In this document: piece after piece, positions 11,820-23,756 of the stretch | Layout: each line of letters starts with the position of its first letter | Position numbering within the stretch: position 1 is the first letter of the stretch | Source: Papio anubis | Taxonomy: Eukaryota > Chordata > Mammalia > Primates > Cercopithecidae | Reading direction: 5' to 3' | Assembly (NCBI RefSeq): GCF_008728515.1 | Contig: NC_044980.1 | Coordinates: 30,086,290 to 30,150,289, forward strand | DNA length: 64,000 nucleotides | The notes under the pieces: generated by a model | Seen by the model: the letters and a program-made list of their open reading frames with translations, nothing else | Told to the model about the DNA's origin: nothing | Databases searched by the model: none | Made by a program: the position numbers and the translations under genes

Positions 11820-12108
11820 TGTTTCTTAGTCCATTTGCATTGCTATGACAAAATACCTGAGACTTGGTAATTGATCAATAATAGAAACTTATTTCTCATG
11901 GTTTTGGAGGCTAGAAGTCCAAGATGAAGGTGCCAGTAGGTTTGGTATTTGGTGAGCACCCGCTTATTGCATCCTCACATGGCAGAAGGTAGAAAAGCAA
12001 AAAAAAAAAAAAAAAAAAAAGCGTAAGCTAATTATGCAGCCCTTTTTATAGACTTAATTAGTTCCCAAAAGGTCCCACCTATTAACTAGTTCAGTAATCT
12101 TCCCTTAT
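11820..12108 (-). repeat. MaLR LTR (MST/MLT1-like), antisense, first part
   Basis: Antisense MaLR LTR pattern: CTTAGTCCATTTGCATTGC, then ACCTGAGACTTGGTAA, then TTATTTCTCATGGTTTTGGA, then GTCCAAGATGAAGGTGCCAG. It includes an A-run at about 11999-12020. The LTR resumes after the Tigger-like insert, at 12440-12501. No internal retroviral sequence adjoins it. Confidence 0.75.
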
Positions 12109-12437
12109 CAGTGTCTTTGCTTTGCACAGTTTGTTACCTGCAGTCAACCATAGTCCAAAAATATGTGAGTACGGTACAGTAAGACATTTTGAGAGAAAGA
12201 GACTGCATTCACATAACTTTTATTCTTTTATTATAATATATTGTTATACTTATTCTATTTTAGTATTAATAACTGCTGTTAATGTCTTATTGTGCATAAT
12301 TTATGATTTATAAATTAAATTTAATTTATAAAAACTTTGTTATAGGTATGCATATTTGGGGTTCAGCACTATCCACAATTTCAGGCATCCATTGGAGGTC
12401 TTAGAACACATCCTCTGCAGATAAAGGGGAACCACTG
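12109..12437 (-). mobile_element. Tigger/MER8-like DNA transposon inserted in the LTR
   Basis: The right end AAAGGGGAACCACTG, followed by TA, and the left end starting CAGTG form a weak terminal inverted pair. Internal phrases such as TTCAGCACTATCCACAATTTCAGGCATCCA (in two pieces) and CAGTCAACCATAGTCC match the non-autonomous Tigger-type elements with 'cagtggtccccc' ends. No transposase. The subfamily is a memory-based guess. Confidence 0.6.
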
Positions 12438-12439
12438 TA

Positions 12440-12501
12440 CTATCAAAATAGAAATTAAGTTTCAACATAAATTTTGGAGGAAACACATTCAAACCACAGC
12501 A
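12440..12501 (-). repeat. MaLR LTR, antisense, second part
   Basis: AAATTAAGTTTCAACATAAA, then GGAGGAAACACATTCAAACC, ending ACAGCA, is the outer antisense end of the LTR begun at 11820. The insertion between the two parts is the Tigger-like element. Confidence 0.7.
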
Positions 12502-12956
12502 CCATGGTCTGTCCAAGACTTACTCAATAATAATGATTAGAAGATATATAAACCTTGGTCTGTCTTAGGAAGAATCTCTAACTATACCCCATCTCTAGGA
12601 ATTATTGTGAGGAAGGTGAGATTTGAAGGCTGACTTCTTCCTTCCTTTTGTTTTACCCATCTCCTTCATCATGCCCCTGCCACCCCAGTAACCAATATTC
12701 AAAGACAGTTCCTTCCCACCCTACCATCACACACTGGATTAAGACATCTAGGCATGCCATCCTGCCATTCTAAACATACCTATCCTCAGCCTCGTTCACA
12801 TAACATCTGTTATTACTATGAAGTGTAAATCATGCCTCATTTTTCCCTCCTGACCTAGGCAAGGGAGTTAAGACTAGGAATTCTGACAGAATTCAGTCAT
12901 TGGCTAAAGGCCGCCCCAGAGATATATGCACTCCCAGGTGCTTCCACCTTAGGGCT
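12502..12956. other. unassigned sequence
   Basis: No family or gene recognised. Confidence 0.4.
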
Positions 12957-13547
12957 TGCTATGGATTGAATTGTGTCCTCCCAGAATTCACATATTGCAG
13001 CCCTAACCTCTAATGTGATGATACTTGGATTGGGGCTTTTATGAGGTAATTAGGGTGAAATGAGTTCCTGAAAGTAAGGCCCTGATGAGAGGATTAGTGG
13101 CCTTATAAGGAGAGATGGAAGACAATGTTTTCTTTCTCTCTCTTTCTTTCTCTCTCTTTCCCTCTCTCCCCTCTCTCCATCTCTCCCTCTCTCCCCTCTC
13201 TCCCTCTCTCCCTCTCTCCCCTCTCTCCCTCTCTCCCTCTCTCCCCTCTCTCCCCTCTCTCCCCTCTCTCCCTCTCTCCCCTCTCTCCCCTCTCTCCCCT
13301 CTCTCCCTCTCTCCCCTCTTTCCCTCTCTCCCCTCTCTCCCCTCTCTCCCCTCTCTCCGCCAAGCTATGTCAGGACAGAGAGAAGGCAGCCATCTACAGG
13401 CCAGGAAGGGTTCTTCCTCGGAAACTAATCATGCTAGCACCTTCAGCTGGGACTTTCAGCCTCTAAATCTGTGAAAAATTTCATTTCTGTTGTTTAAGAC
13501 ACTCAGCCTATGGTGTTTTGTTATGGCAGCCCAAGCTCACTAGGTCA
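12957..13547 (+). repeat. MLT1-type MaLR solo LTR, sense, with expanded tract
   Basis: Opens TGCTATGGATTGAATTGTGT and continues GGGGCTTTTATGAGGTAATT, then GGATTAGTGGCCTTATAAGG. After the tract come TCTGTTGTTTAAGACACTCA and TTTTGTTATGGCAGCCCAAG. This is the MLT1 layout. The short CT run that MLT1 LTRs have after the TATA-like TTATAAG has become a 231-bp pyrimidine tract. No internal viral region is attached. Confidence 0.8.
13128..13358 (+). repeat. 231-bp homopyrimidine minisatellite (CCCTCTCTC)n
   Basis: Only one purine (A at 13189) occurs in 231 bases. Units are mostly CCTCTCTC, CCCTCTCTC and CCCCTCTCTC variants. The repeat makes long spurious open frames on both strands (Leu/Ser/Pro-rich on plus, Gly/Glu/Arg-rich on minus). 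Confidence 0.95.
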
Positions 13548-13932
13548 GTGTTTCACATAGCATAGTGGTTCCAGTACCCAAGGCATCATCCAAATGGAGT
13601 TGCAGCTGTGAGCCATGAGAAAAAAGGACACAGAAGCCAACGGATGCCCAAGAGGGAATGCTAACAAGGGGTCCTAAAGAATCTGGACAAAACACTGACG
13701 AAGTTTTCCAAGAAGAGTTAAAAAGTAAAAGCAAGAGAAATTGAGTAAGGAGCAAATGATTCTGACTATCCAGAACACAGTTTGCTCTTCGATGCAGGAT
13801 GGAGGAGGCAGAGTAAGCTACTATCTGTAGTTTAAAGAAACCCAGTGGGGTGTGGGCTCCACTGCTACTGTGGTAATGGATGTCTAAAATGTAATCCTAT
13901 GGGTTTTGTAGTTAACACACAAAAGTACCAGA
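13548..13932. other. unassigned sequence
   Basis: Nothing recognised between the LTR and the truncated Alu. Confidence 0.4.
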
Positions 13933-13933
13933 C

Positions 13934-14011
13934 TTTTTTTTTTTTTTTTTTTTGAAACAGAGTTTTACTCTTGTTGCCCAGGCTGGAGTGCAATGGTGCA
14001 ATCTCGGCTCA
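13934..14011 (-). mobile_element. 5'-truncated Alu fragment, antisense
   Basis: T20 at 13934-13953, then GAAACAGAGTTTTACTCTTG and GCCCAGGCTGGAGTGCAATG, ending at ATCTCGGCTCA. Only the last part of the right arm plus tail is present. No clear duplication. Confidence 0.85.
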
Positions 14012-14593
14012 GTCATGTCAATTCTTATTGCAGTGGGGCTGTTTCATCAGAGGCTGGGGACACTCCTTATGTTAAATAAGGGATGGAAATAGATGGAATG
14101 AGTTCCATCTGCAGTTCTAGTTCTATCGTGGAGAACATAAAATGGCCCTGTGCTGAATATAGTTTATTTTCCCTCCAAAATCAATTCATCACCTTCTGCA
14201 TCCTATTCTGGCCTCAAAAGCTGGCCTATATGAAATTCATCAGCAGATCCCTCTGCCCTTTTGCTTATAGCCGATTTTAGCCATTTGGAGGTACAGATAG
14301 GCAATGTCAGGGCAAAAGGAGTGTAAGTTGACATTTATCTCTCCAGTTCTCTGTCTGCTAGGTGTCTATGAGTTGTGGGGCTTTCCTAAGGGAAAAGATA
14401 CCATTCATCTAAGGCAGATCACTCCATACAGTCACCCCTTTAAGGCTGGCATGAGGCATAGTGAGAACTCTTCTTACTCGACTCAGTGTATTTTTATCTC
14501 TTGTTGATTTCCTTATACTCTGCTGACACCTTTACAAATTATCTCAAAATACCTAGTGTGTAAGTGTGCACCAACTGACCAATGCCAAGAATC
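14012..14593. other. unassigned sequence
   Basis: No family, RNA gene or exon recognised. Two short frames (14083-14280, 14304-14507) have no domain features. Confidence 0.35.
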
Positions 14594-14609
14594 AAAAGAA
14601 AAGAGTTTC

Positions 14610-14916
14610 GGCCGGGCGCGGTGGCTCAAGCCTGTAATCCCAGCACTTTGGGAGGCCGAGGCGGGTGGATCACGAGGTCAGGAGATCGAGACTATCCTGG
14701 CTAACATGGTGAAACCCCGTCTCTACTAAAAATACAAAAAAAAAAAAAAAACTAGCTGTGCGTGGTGGCGGGCGCCTGTAGTCTCAGCTACTCAGGAGGC
14801 TGAGGCGGGAGAATGGCGTGAACCTGGGAGGCGGAGCTTGCAGTGAACTGAGATCACGCCACTGCACTCCAGCCTGGGAGCACAGCGAGACTCCGTCTCA
14901 AAAAAAAAAAAAAAAG
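14610..14916 (+). mobile_element. AluY, full length
   Basis: GGCCGGGCGCGGTGGCTCAA start, both arms, A-rich linker and tail. A perfect 16-bp duplication, AAAAGAAAAGAGTTTC, lies at 14594-14609 and 14917-14932. It carries CTCAAGCC but has CTAGCTGTGCGTGGTGG at the right-arm start, not the GGGCGAGG form seen in the 1973 and 44936 copies. Confidence 0.95.
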
Positions 14917-14932
14917 AAAAGAAAAGAGTTTC

Positions 14933-15690
14933 ATAGAGTGAACTTATTTGTAACCTTTCACTAACATGCATTACCCTTATAATCCTAAAGCAACCAAAGC
15001 AGGAACAAGACCATTATCTCCATTTTTAACATTAGCATTATATATGTTACTATCTCCAATAACCAAAATCACACACTATTCCAAAACACATTTCCACTAA
15101 GAAGACATTTCTGGAAATCACTGAACAATGATAGTCATTACCAAAGCATAATTATTTCTAAATTTTCTACAGCTATTTTTTTCATTCACAAAACAGACTG
15201 GTTCATTTGTGCTGCTGAACCTTGTGATACTTACACACCTTTATCTCTTTGATATCATTCAAATTCATTGGATGGTAAAGCACTTACTGAACTGAAATCA
15301 GGATCCAAAGTCAAAAATATTTTTGAAATACAGGATTAAGAACATTTATATTTTTTTATTATTGGGCTTCCTAGAGCCAACAATGCATTATACTACTTAC
15401 TGTGCCTTGTTAATTTCCAAGAGGAGCTACACTGCTATGCAGTGCCTTCCAAATATATTTGACCAAAGAACTTTTATTGTTTTTATAAAATATGTATTAA
15501 CATCTCTTGCAAAATGAGGATTTGGCAGAACTCTGTTAACGAAATAACACACCAGAGAGTAATGGTTCTCAGTGGTCCACATCTCAGCCACCCCGTTGGG
15601 CTGTCAGGAATTTGATGCCAGGGACTGCATCTTTGCTGTCGCTTTACACCTTGCAGTTCCTTCTATATAAAGAAAATTCCCTTGTGACTC
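14933..15690. other. unassigned AT-rich sequence
   Basis: No family recognised. Confidence 0.4.
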
Positions 15691-15699
15691 TCTATCACA

Positions 15700-15890
15700 G
15701 CCTCCACTCATTCACTCTTAGCACTTCACTCTCCGTAATATTATTTGTGTGCACTAATTTATCATATTCCATGTCCCCCTGCTAGGCATGTGTAAGCACC
15801 ATGCAAGTAGAGATGTCTATTTTGCACACTGCTGTCTACCCAACACTAGAGGAGTGCCAGGCGTTCAGTAAATATTTGAAATAATGAAGG
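15700..15890 (+). repeat. L2 3' UTR, sense
   Basis: Ends with the L2 terminus pattern: GATGTCTATTTTGCACACTG, CTGTCTACCCAACACTAGAG, GAGTGCCAGGCGTTCAGTAA, then ATATTTGAAATAATGAA (the consensus is 'acagtgcctggcacatagtaggcgctcaataaatgtt'). Confidence 0.6.
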
Positions 15891-16923
15891 ACTCCTGCAG
15901 AAGATGTGGTTAATATTTTGTCAGTTCAGTATAATTCAATATGTGTGTGTGTGTAGACTGACTCAATCAAACCACCAGATAGTCTATTAGTCCCAGAATA
16001 GAAATGCTCTGTTTGTGTGAAAATATGCAGGTTGCACTATCATATTAATGAAGCTTTTTTTTTTAGCTTTGACTATACTTACAAACATAAATATTTTAAT
16101 TATGTATTACATTCATTATACCACACATAATCTTTTCAGAGAAAGCAGAGTAGAGAAAAAATATCGATAAACTGAATGCATCATTGCTACTATTTCCTCT
16201 GTAACCTGGGTCATTACATATTGTTCATGCCTGCCTCACATATATTGGTGACAAGGTTGATTAAAAGATGCTATATCAAAGGATATGAGGCTTAGAAGCA
16301 AAGAAGTGTGTATTAATATTGGTTTTTCTTTTTAATAGGTCTCTATCGGGTAATTCTTTGTGAAGATATTCATAGTAACAATTGGTTAGGTTGGATGATG
16401 TAGCAGAAATGAGGGATGTTAGGTATGTAATATAACATGCACATTGCAGTATTTCACAGCAAACAGCAGTCCTGGAGGCAAGTAGGTACTGATTCAACTG
16501 AGCAGTAACGCAAATCTCGTATGTTAGCCAGCAACCCTCTGACAAGCCATGCCTGCCACGAACTGTGGGTAAGAAATGTGGTCATGCTTCTAAACCAATT
16601 ATTCTAATCAAGGCTTTGATTCAGTGTGCTCAAAACAGAGAAGATTGGCCAGGGAATTTCCCATTTAAGAAAGAAGGTTGATCAGTACGAATCTGATGCT
16701 TATCTTTAAGGATAAGACTATATGTCCCACATAATGACACAATAAAATATATTCTACTCTAAGAAACTTAAATATATGAATGAAATTTCTGAAAGAGTTT
16801 TTTAAATTCTATTCAACCATCTTGTATCTTTCCTCTTTTCCCTCCGTTTTTCAACCCTTGAAAATGGGAATACCACAATATTTAATGTTTAATTCTACAA
16901 AAATAACTGCAGGGAATAATATG
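15891..16923. other. unassigned sequence with short (TG)n
   Basis: Contains a short TG run at about 15943-15954. No repeat family or gene recognised otherwise. Confidence 0.4.
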
Positions 16924-17402
16924 TGTATTAGTCAGTGTTCTCCAGGGAAACAGAATCAATTTATTATGACACATGGACTATCCAGTAACGGAGGCTGAGA
17001 ATTTCCAACAGCTGTTATCTTCACACTGAAGAACCAGGAAAACTAGTGGTGTAATCAGTCTGTGTCCAAAGGCCTGGGAACCAGGGGAGCCGGTGTTCTA
17101 AGCCCTGAAGTACAAAGACCCGAGAACCAGGAGCTGCAATGCCTGAGGATAGGAACAGATGGATGTCTCAGCACAAAAGACAGAATTCATTCTTCCTCCA
17201 TCTTTTTGCTCAGTTTGGGCCCACAACAAATTAAACAGTGCCTTCGTACACTAGTGAGGATGAATCTTCTTTTCTTAGTCCTATGATTCAAATGCTAATC
17301 TCGTTCATAAACACCCTCACAGACTCACCCAGAAATAATGTTTTCCAGCTTTTTGGGCATCCCTTACCCCAGTTAAGGTGACACCTAGCATTAACCATCA
17401 CA
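16924..17402 (-). repeat. MLT2-type ERVL LTR, antisense
   Basis: Starts TGTATTAGTCAGTGTTCTCC and ends ACCCTCACAGACTCACCC...TTAACCATCACA, the paired ends of antisense MLT2 LTRs. The internal phrases AACCAGG, GTCCAAAGGCCTGGGAACCA and CAAATGCTAATCTCGTTCAT are in the expected order. Solo LTR, no internal sequence. Confidence 0.7.
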
Positions 17403-20010
17403 CTTGTAAATCCCAGAACATTGTTTCTACACAAGTACTTCAGTGAAAATTACCAATGTTGCTATGTCAAGCATTTTACATAGGTAATGAAACCCTAAGA
17501 GGCCAAATCTTCCCATTCACCATATTAGTATTTTTAAAATGATTTTAATGATTGGATGATAAAGATAAGAACTTTTCAATAATGCAGACAGTCTCTGAGG
17601 AGTGGTGAGTCGTTATAGGAACACCATAACACAATCAAGAGGGCAATCTCGTGACTTACAGCATCATTTGCCCCTCAAAGGGATGGCTGCTTGGAAGTTT
17701 GGGCTTGGCTTTCTTTTTTGGTCTCATCAAGCTGACTAGGACAGCAGTCCTTGAGCGCCTTTATGGTGTGTATCCATTTAATACTGAGCAATACCACTAC
17801 TGGCCAGAATTTTTGGCAGACCTCTGCTGTAATCAATGCTAGTACAGAAGGTTAAGACCAGAAAAGTGGTACTGAGAAAGGGAACATCTCATTCAGCTGG
17901 ACACAAAATGAATCGATCAGTAGAGGAGAAAGAGAATGCACAGAAGATAAATGCAATCGTTTTTTCAACTTCTTTGCCTTCTGTCACATTGAAGAAACAA
18001 GGCAGACTCAATATAAGTCCTCTGCCTTGATGAACCTGTTCATGTTTCAGACTCTCTGTACTTATTTCTCTTTAACTTAGCTGATCAGAGATATGTCCAC
18101 TTAGTGCTATAGCTATGCCTCAAAAGTTATGTCTCTTCCACACCACTGAAGTAGACCTCCAACATACTTACACATTTCTTACACTTAAAAATCAAGATCA
18201 TCAATAAATTTGCAGTTAAAAAATTAGAACTTATTAAAATAAAGTACCGTAATTCATTTTCAAAAACAATGTCACTGAATTATAAATGAACACATTATAA
18301 AATATGTTATAGATAAGTAAACCCTTGAGAATATGTTTCTGTTATAAAGAGAATATTTTCATATCCTAATGTCTCCATTGACTGTATGTGAATTTTTAAA
18401 AATAATTTTACGGGCAGGATGGTAAATTTACCAGTTGGATGGGCTCAATAGCCCATTTGAGTTTTACATAGGCTGACATAGACTTTATGAATTCTGTTTG
18501 AGAAATTTGGTTTGTCAAATGGTAGCATGTGTCCCCATCCATTTAAATGCCAAATGAATAATGCTGTCATCCACACATATAGTTACTATTAAATTATCTG
18601 TACAAGATTATATACTCTTAATAAACATTGACATTTAAAAATGAATTTCTTGATGTTTTTAAGACATTCAAAAATAATTAAAAGCTTTGTAGGCTGCTTC
18701 CTTTTCATATCACTGAAACAAATGTGAATTATTTTGCAAGGAAAGGAAAAACAGTGGGTCAAGTAGCAACAGGCATTCTGGTACTTAGATAAGAATTCCA
18801 GATGCCCTGGTTCTTGACAGACTGTTTTTTGTTTTTTGTTTTTTGTTTTGTGTAAGATTTGGTTTTTCTTGACCTCAAATATTTTCTCTATGGACACTTA
18901 CAGGCAATGGATTTGAAAGTGCATTGTCCCAAGAGGAAGTTCTCTTCCAAGAGCAATATTTCAAAGATATGTGTATAGCTTTGTAAATTAACATTTTATT
19001 AACATTTTAGCTTAAAAGGAATACAATGATTCACAAACCACTGATATAATCTCAGCATTTTTCTGAAATTACATATGACCTATACCTTCATAAAAGCCAA
19101 TACAAATTTATTTTAATTACTACCCCCCAAAAAAGTCGTGTCCTGCTGGAATCAACAAGGTTTGGGAAATTATGACTAACTTGTTAAGAATCAATTCAAA
19201 TGTATTTTAGTCCTTTGTTAATATAAATACCAAATACAGACATAACATTCATAATTTATGCTTACAGTTTCACAAGCCCTGTACAAAGCTAATATTATTT
19301 GTTAAATACACACACACACACATTCCTTGAAAAATTACAGAAATTAAGAGCCATAAGTATGTACATATCCTTTCACTTCATGTGTGAACCTGTGTTTACA
19401 GAGAATTTGGATGTTAATGGCATAGATTTCACTTTCTTCCAAACCAAGGAGGTTCAAATTCTTCTTCCAAGTAAAGAAGACTTCTGATTTCAGTTAAGTT
19501 TTGTGATTGCACTTGGAAACATCCAATGGGCTACAGGAAACCAAGTGGTATTTTCACAATGGTTGGTCCTGCTCAGCATGAAGTGAAAAGGGCATGAAGG
19601 GAAAGCAGGGCAAACACTGTGCTCCATAACATTCAAAAATGTAGTGTTGATCTTCCCGCCATCATTATCCAACCTACATATCCTTATTTTCACCACTCTT
19701 TGTATTGTTCTTACACTTTCATGCTATAGCAAATGCATATTCTATTCTTTTGTCCTTCTTTCCTGGAGACTGTTTCTAAGGAATTGTTGGACACTCCTTG
19801 GCTCTTAGGATAGCCTTGAAAATGGAAGAACTTACTGAACATGATTAGAAGGATCCTTGATACTCAAAAATGTTGGCTATAACATAAGAGGACACTCAGC
19901 CTTCTTAAGTAACAGTAACAACTAATATTCTCTTAGAATTTCTTATGGGTCTGGTGAGCTAAGATTCTCTTTGAAACCTCAAAACAATTTAAGAGATAAA
20001 AACTATTCAT
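17403..20010. other. unassigned sequence, 2.6 kb
   Basis: No family recognised. It contains a (GTTTTTT)n patch at about 18824-18849 and a short (CA)n at about 19309-19322. Reading frames are short with no domain signal. Confidence 0.4.
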
Positions 20011-20011
20011 G

Positions 20012-20145
20012 CATCCATCCCTTTATTCATTCAAATGAATGAAGGCAAGTACTCCTGACTTACCAGTATCATGCTACCTGCAAGGTAAGCTATGATAAAC
20101 AAAACATCCATTACAGTGCCTTTACAGAACTCATAGGAAAACAGT
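20012..20145 (-). repeat. possible L2 3' end, antisense
   Basis: TTATTCATTCAAATGAATGA, then TATCATGCTACCTGCAAGG, then ATGATAAACAAAACATCCAT resembles a decayed antisense L2 terminus. Weak. Confidence 0.35.
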
Positions 20146-20183
20146 TCCACATATAAAGCAACAGAATTGTGACTTTAACCTTA

Positions 20184-20547
20184 TGATACGGTCTGGATGT
20201 GTCCCCACCCAAATCTCATCTTGAATTATAGCTCCCATGATTCCTACGTGTCATGGGAGGGACCCAGTGGGAGGTAACTGAATCATGGAGGCAGGCATTT
20301 CCCATACTGTTCTTGTGAAAGTGAATAAATCTTATGAGATCTGATGGTTTTATAAACGGGAGTTTCCCTGCACATGCCTTTTTGCCTGCCACCATGTAAG
20401 ACATGACTTTGGTCCTCGCTGGCCTTCTGCCATGATTGTGAGGCCTCCCCAGCCTTATGGAACTGTGAGTCAATTAAACCTCTTTCCTTTATAAATTTCC
20501 CAGTCTCGAGTATGTCTTTATTAGCAGCCTGAGAACAGACTAACACA
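20184..20547 (+). repeat. THE1 solo LTR, sense
   Basis: 364 bp opening TGATACGGTCTGGATGTGTC and ending AACAGACTAACACA, the full length of a THE1 MaLR LTR. Internal hallmarks are GGGAGGTAACTGAATCATGG, GATCTGATGGTTTTATAAAC, the Pol II-like TTATAAA/AATTAAA blocks, and GTGAGGCCTCCCCAGCC. Flanks CCTTA (20179-20183) and CTTTA (20548-20552) fit a 5-bp duplication with one change. No internal region. Confidence 0.92.
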
Positions 20548-20704
20548 CTTTACATCCTCTCAACCACTAAGATGTATGACCTTAACCACATATCCCACTA
20601 AGGGACATACAAAGCTGTCCATGCCCTTTTCTAGCTAAATAATTGATCAGGTGTTGAAACTTTAAGCCAAAGATCCTCATTCAAAGCCCTCCATTGGTAG
20701 TTAT

Positions 20705-20830
20705 AAATTTTGTTCCTCGCTGTAACCTTGGGGAAATCACTTGTTCTCTCAGAGACCTAATTTCCCAATTTGAAAATGACCTTGCACGATTAGGTGATCT
20801 TTGAGTCCCTTCCAGCTGTGGAATTTTAAA
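20705..20830 (+). repeat. MIR SINE, sense
   Basis: GCTGTAACCTTGGGGAAATC, ACTTGTTCTCTCAGAGACC, then AATTTGAAAATGACC and GGTGATCTTTGAGTCCCTTCCAG are in MIR order ('ctgtgtgaccttgggcaagtcactt...tgtaaaatgg...'). Confidence 0.6.
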
Positions 20831-21344
20831 TTTCTTGATGGAAATTGGTTCTACATAACAGATGGACCCAGCAAGATTTTTAGGTTAGGCAACCTATGAA
20901 ATATGGCCTGTCCATTCACAGCTAAGGACGTGGGCAAAGTAGGGTAGTTTAGCAGGATAATGGGGTCAGCGAAAAAAGGAGCTCATTCTATGACACAATT
21001 TTCTTTTATAATACAATTCTGTCCTTGATACTGGGCATGTATTTTGATGATCATTGCCCACTACACCACTATATTCTCAAATGGTTAGAATCTTCTGCTA
21101 TTTTTAAGGTAGGGGAAGAGAGAGAGAGAATTAGGAGAGAGTAGCAGAGATGTGATGAGAACAGAGATTGGCCAAGGAGACCATCTAGTGAATTACATAA
21201 ACACAGAAATGCAAGAGTACAGAGAATAGATAGAGAGTTAGAAACTAAAGGAAGTGTCAATAACATTAAAAGACTCCTCTTTAATCCTTTTTGTAGATGT
21301 AGGATTTCCAAGCTGAAGAGTATTTGGAAGATTCATGTTATGGA
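20831..21344. other. unassigned sequence
   Basis: Nothing recognised apart from a short GA run near 21115-21128. Confidence 0.4.
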
Positions 21345-21505
21345 AAATGCATAGACTGAATTAAGATAGATCTAGGTTTGGGGCCAACCTATATGACCTT
21401 AAAATTCTGTTTTAATTTAACAGCCTCAATTGTAATATCTAGAAAATGAGAATAATACCCATTTGAAATTTAAATAGACATTGTATATAAAGGCATTCAC
21501 AGATG
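21345..21505 (+). repeat. MIR SINE, sense
   Basis: CTAGAAAATGAGAATAATAC is the decayed 'tctgtaaaatggggataataata' core, preceded by CCTATATGACCTT at the right spacing. Confidence 0.45.
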
Positions 21506-21519
21506 AGGTTCCCAGCTGC

Positions 21520-21610
21520 CTTTTGCTTAGGAAACTGCAAATCAAAAACATTAAGTTATTTTCCCAAGATCCCACAGCTAATGATAGAGTCAACTTATTA
21601 GAAAAAAAAA
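21520..21610 (-). repeat. MIR SINE fragment, antisense
   Basis: GGAAACTGCAAATC, then AAGTTATTTTCCCAAGATCC, then CACAGCTAATG matches antisense MIR ('ggaaactgaggc...aagtaacttgcccaaggtcacacagctag'). Confidence 0.45.
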
Positions 21611-22424
21611 GGAATGTTTTTCTACCTTCCTATTAGTCTGCTTTTTCCTTTCTTTTCCTTCTCAAATTGAGATCCTTTCCTCATTGTAGAAAACCAAGAG
21701 TGTTAAAGTTGCTAATCTAAATCTTGTACTAAATAATAGATTTATTCAAAACTTTGTCCACTACTATTGCTACATCACATACTTGCACTTATGTTCCTTG
21801 CATCTGTTTGGTGTTCTTCATGAAGTTTGAAACAAAGGCATATAGGACCAAATAACGAATTAACCAACTCAGTATCCATTGGCACTATCATTTCTTTAAA
21901 ATTTTTTACAAATGCTTAATGACATTATTAAGGGTCAAATGTTTTAACCTAACACCTTTATGAACTTGTCCACATTCATGATTCATACTATAACTTCTAT
22001 TATTCAAAGGGTATATTTCTGTAACACATTTCCGAGAAACCTTAACCAAGCATACTGTCTGTGCATAGAGCCAAACACTCTGTCCGTGGGATAGAGTAAA
22101 CTTACGAGATGTGTTATAAGGCTAACCCTTATGAAAAGAGATTTTTTTATGGATTTGGATTTATTACTGGAGCTTCCCTGTACCACAGCTCTGTCCTATT
22201 CCACAAATAAACACAGAAGCCACTAAAAATGAATGTCATTAACTCACAATTCCTAAACCAACAAACACACTTAAACCCACTTTTCCTTCTTACCAGGAAA
22301 TCAATATTGTATCCTGATATAACATGAATCCTCCCACCCATGATTTCCATGTCATCACCTTTGTTCCCTTAGGTCCCTGGCTTGGTCATTTATAGCTTCT
22401 CATTCTAGTATAATCAATGTGTTT
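21611..22424. other. unassigned sequence
   Basis: No family recognised. Confidence 0.4.
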
Positions 22425-23640
22425 CTCTCCACTGTCTCGTTTCTGTTCGCCTCTAGACACACAGATGTCTCCCATCTTAGAAAACCTTTCCATTTTCCCA
22501 TCCAGCTACTGTCTTATCTCCGTCCTCTCCTTCAGAGCCAACTACCTTGAAATATCTTTTCATATTTTCTATTTTATTTTACCCACTTCATATGTACTCT
22601 TCAATTCACATCACTCTTACTTCTCCCCCTACCACTTTCTAAGGCATTTGCCTGTGTCCGCTTTCGATAAATCTATTAGAGGCTTTTACTCTTTATATGA
22701 CCTCACAGCAGGATTTTTTCACTAATGGCTATTTCTACTGTTTTTGAAATTTTCTCCTTTCTATCACTTTTAGGTCATCATAACCTATGATTGTTGCTGC
22801 TGTCATTTCTAATAGTATTAGTAGTAATAGCAATAGCATATGATGACTTCTGAACCCCCCTTTCTAACCCAAATCTTTCCAATGAACCTGAGTCTGGAAC
22901 TTACTTTTCACATCTACCGTAAACTAATCCAGGTCAGAACTTACCTCCTTTCCTCCAACACTTCTACGCAATGTTCTCCTCCTCTTACACTCCTTGGCTC
23001 CGTGAACAGTGTCACAGTACACTTCTTAGTACAAAGCATAAACTCAAGGTCACTCTTTACCATTTTTCTTCACTTTCTACATCCAACTAATCAAATTCCG
23101 TTGATTATATTTCTGTCATGCATTTTTAATTCACTTACTAATATCTATCCCCACTATCACTCTTCTAGCTCAGTGCACCACCACCTATTGCCTTGACATA
23201 CTCACCAGTCTCCTAACTGAACTTGGACATTAGTCTCATTCCTTCTAAAACATAAATCCAACTCTATCACTCCCCTACTTAAAATCAGCAATGCTCATAG
23301 GCTCAAGTCCATCTCTCCATCACTTCTCAGTCTATCTCTTTTGCATTCTTTCAATTTTAGTTTAGATGTCACTTTCTGAGGTCTGGATCAGGTTCTTTCT
23401 CATATGCACCCACAGCATCCCAGCTTCCACATTTGTTCTGTGGCATGGTAATGACACTGTAATTGTCAGTTTGCCTGTTTATAATCCTTTTAAGAAACCA
23501 AGATTCAGAAGGATGGAGCTGGTCTATCTTGCTTTTGCCATATCTTCAGCATTCATCTCAGAAGCGAGCACAGAAGTTCTCTCCACCAAAATGTTTACTA
23601 TATTGCCCCTCCTCCCAAGGAATCAACTTTTCCTTTGTTG
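22425..23640 (+). repeat. L2 LINE, sense, RT to 3' UTR
   Basis: Pyrimidine-rich plus strand that follows the L2 body in order: CCATCTTAGAAAACC, CCAGCTACTGTCTTATCTCC, GTGTCACAGTACACTTC, CTCACCAGTCTCCTAACTG, CATAAATCCAACTC, CACTCCCCTACTTAAAATC, then 3' UTR-like sequence to about 23640. Frames are broken. It gives several meaningless short Ser/Leu/Pro-rich open frames. Confidence 0.65.
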
Positions 23641-23756
23641 AAACTGCCCAAGCTTTTCACCTTAACCACACTTTCCCCTGACACACTGCTTGCCTTGTCA
23701 ACACTATACTACCTTCTCCAGGTCTGGGGCCCCTTGCTAATCTAAACTCATTCAAT

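Noticed and set aside
11820..12501. Complete endogenous retrovirus between LTRs
   Set aside because: The LTR-like pieces in the window are solo or interrupted LTRs in mixed families; no gag, pol or env-like sequence lies between any matched pair.
13103..13474. Long open frames encoding Gly-Glu-Arg or Leu-Ser-Pro repeats
   Set aside because: They are translations of the CT-rich minisatellite in both strands and have no other protein features.
22417..23196. Two Ser/Leu/Pro-rich open frames over 100 codons
   Set aside because: They lie in a decayed sense L2 and do not form a continuous RT reading frame.
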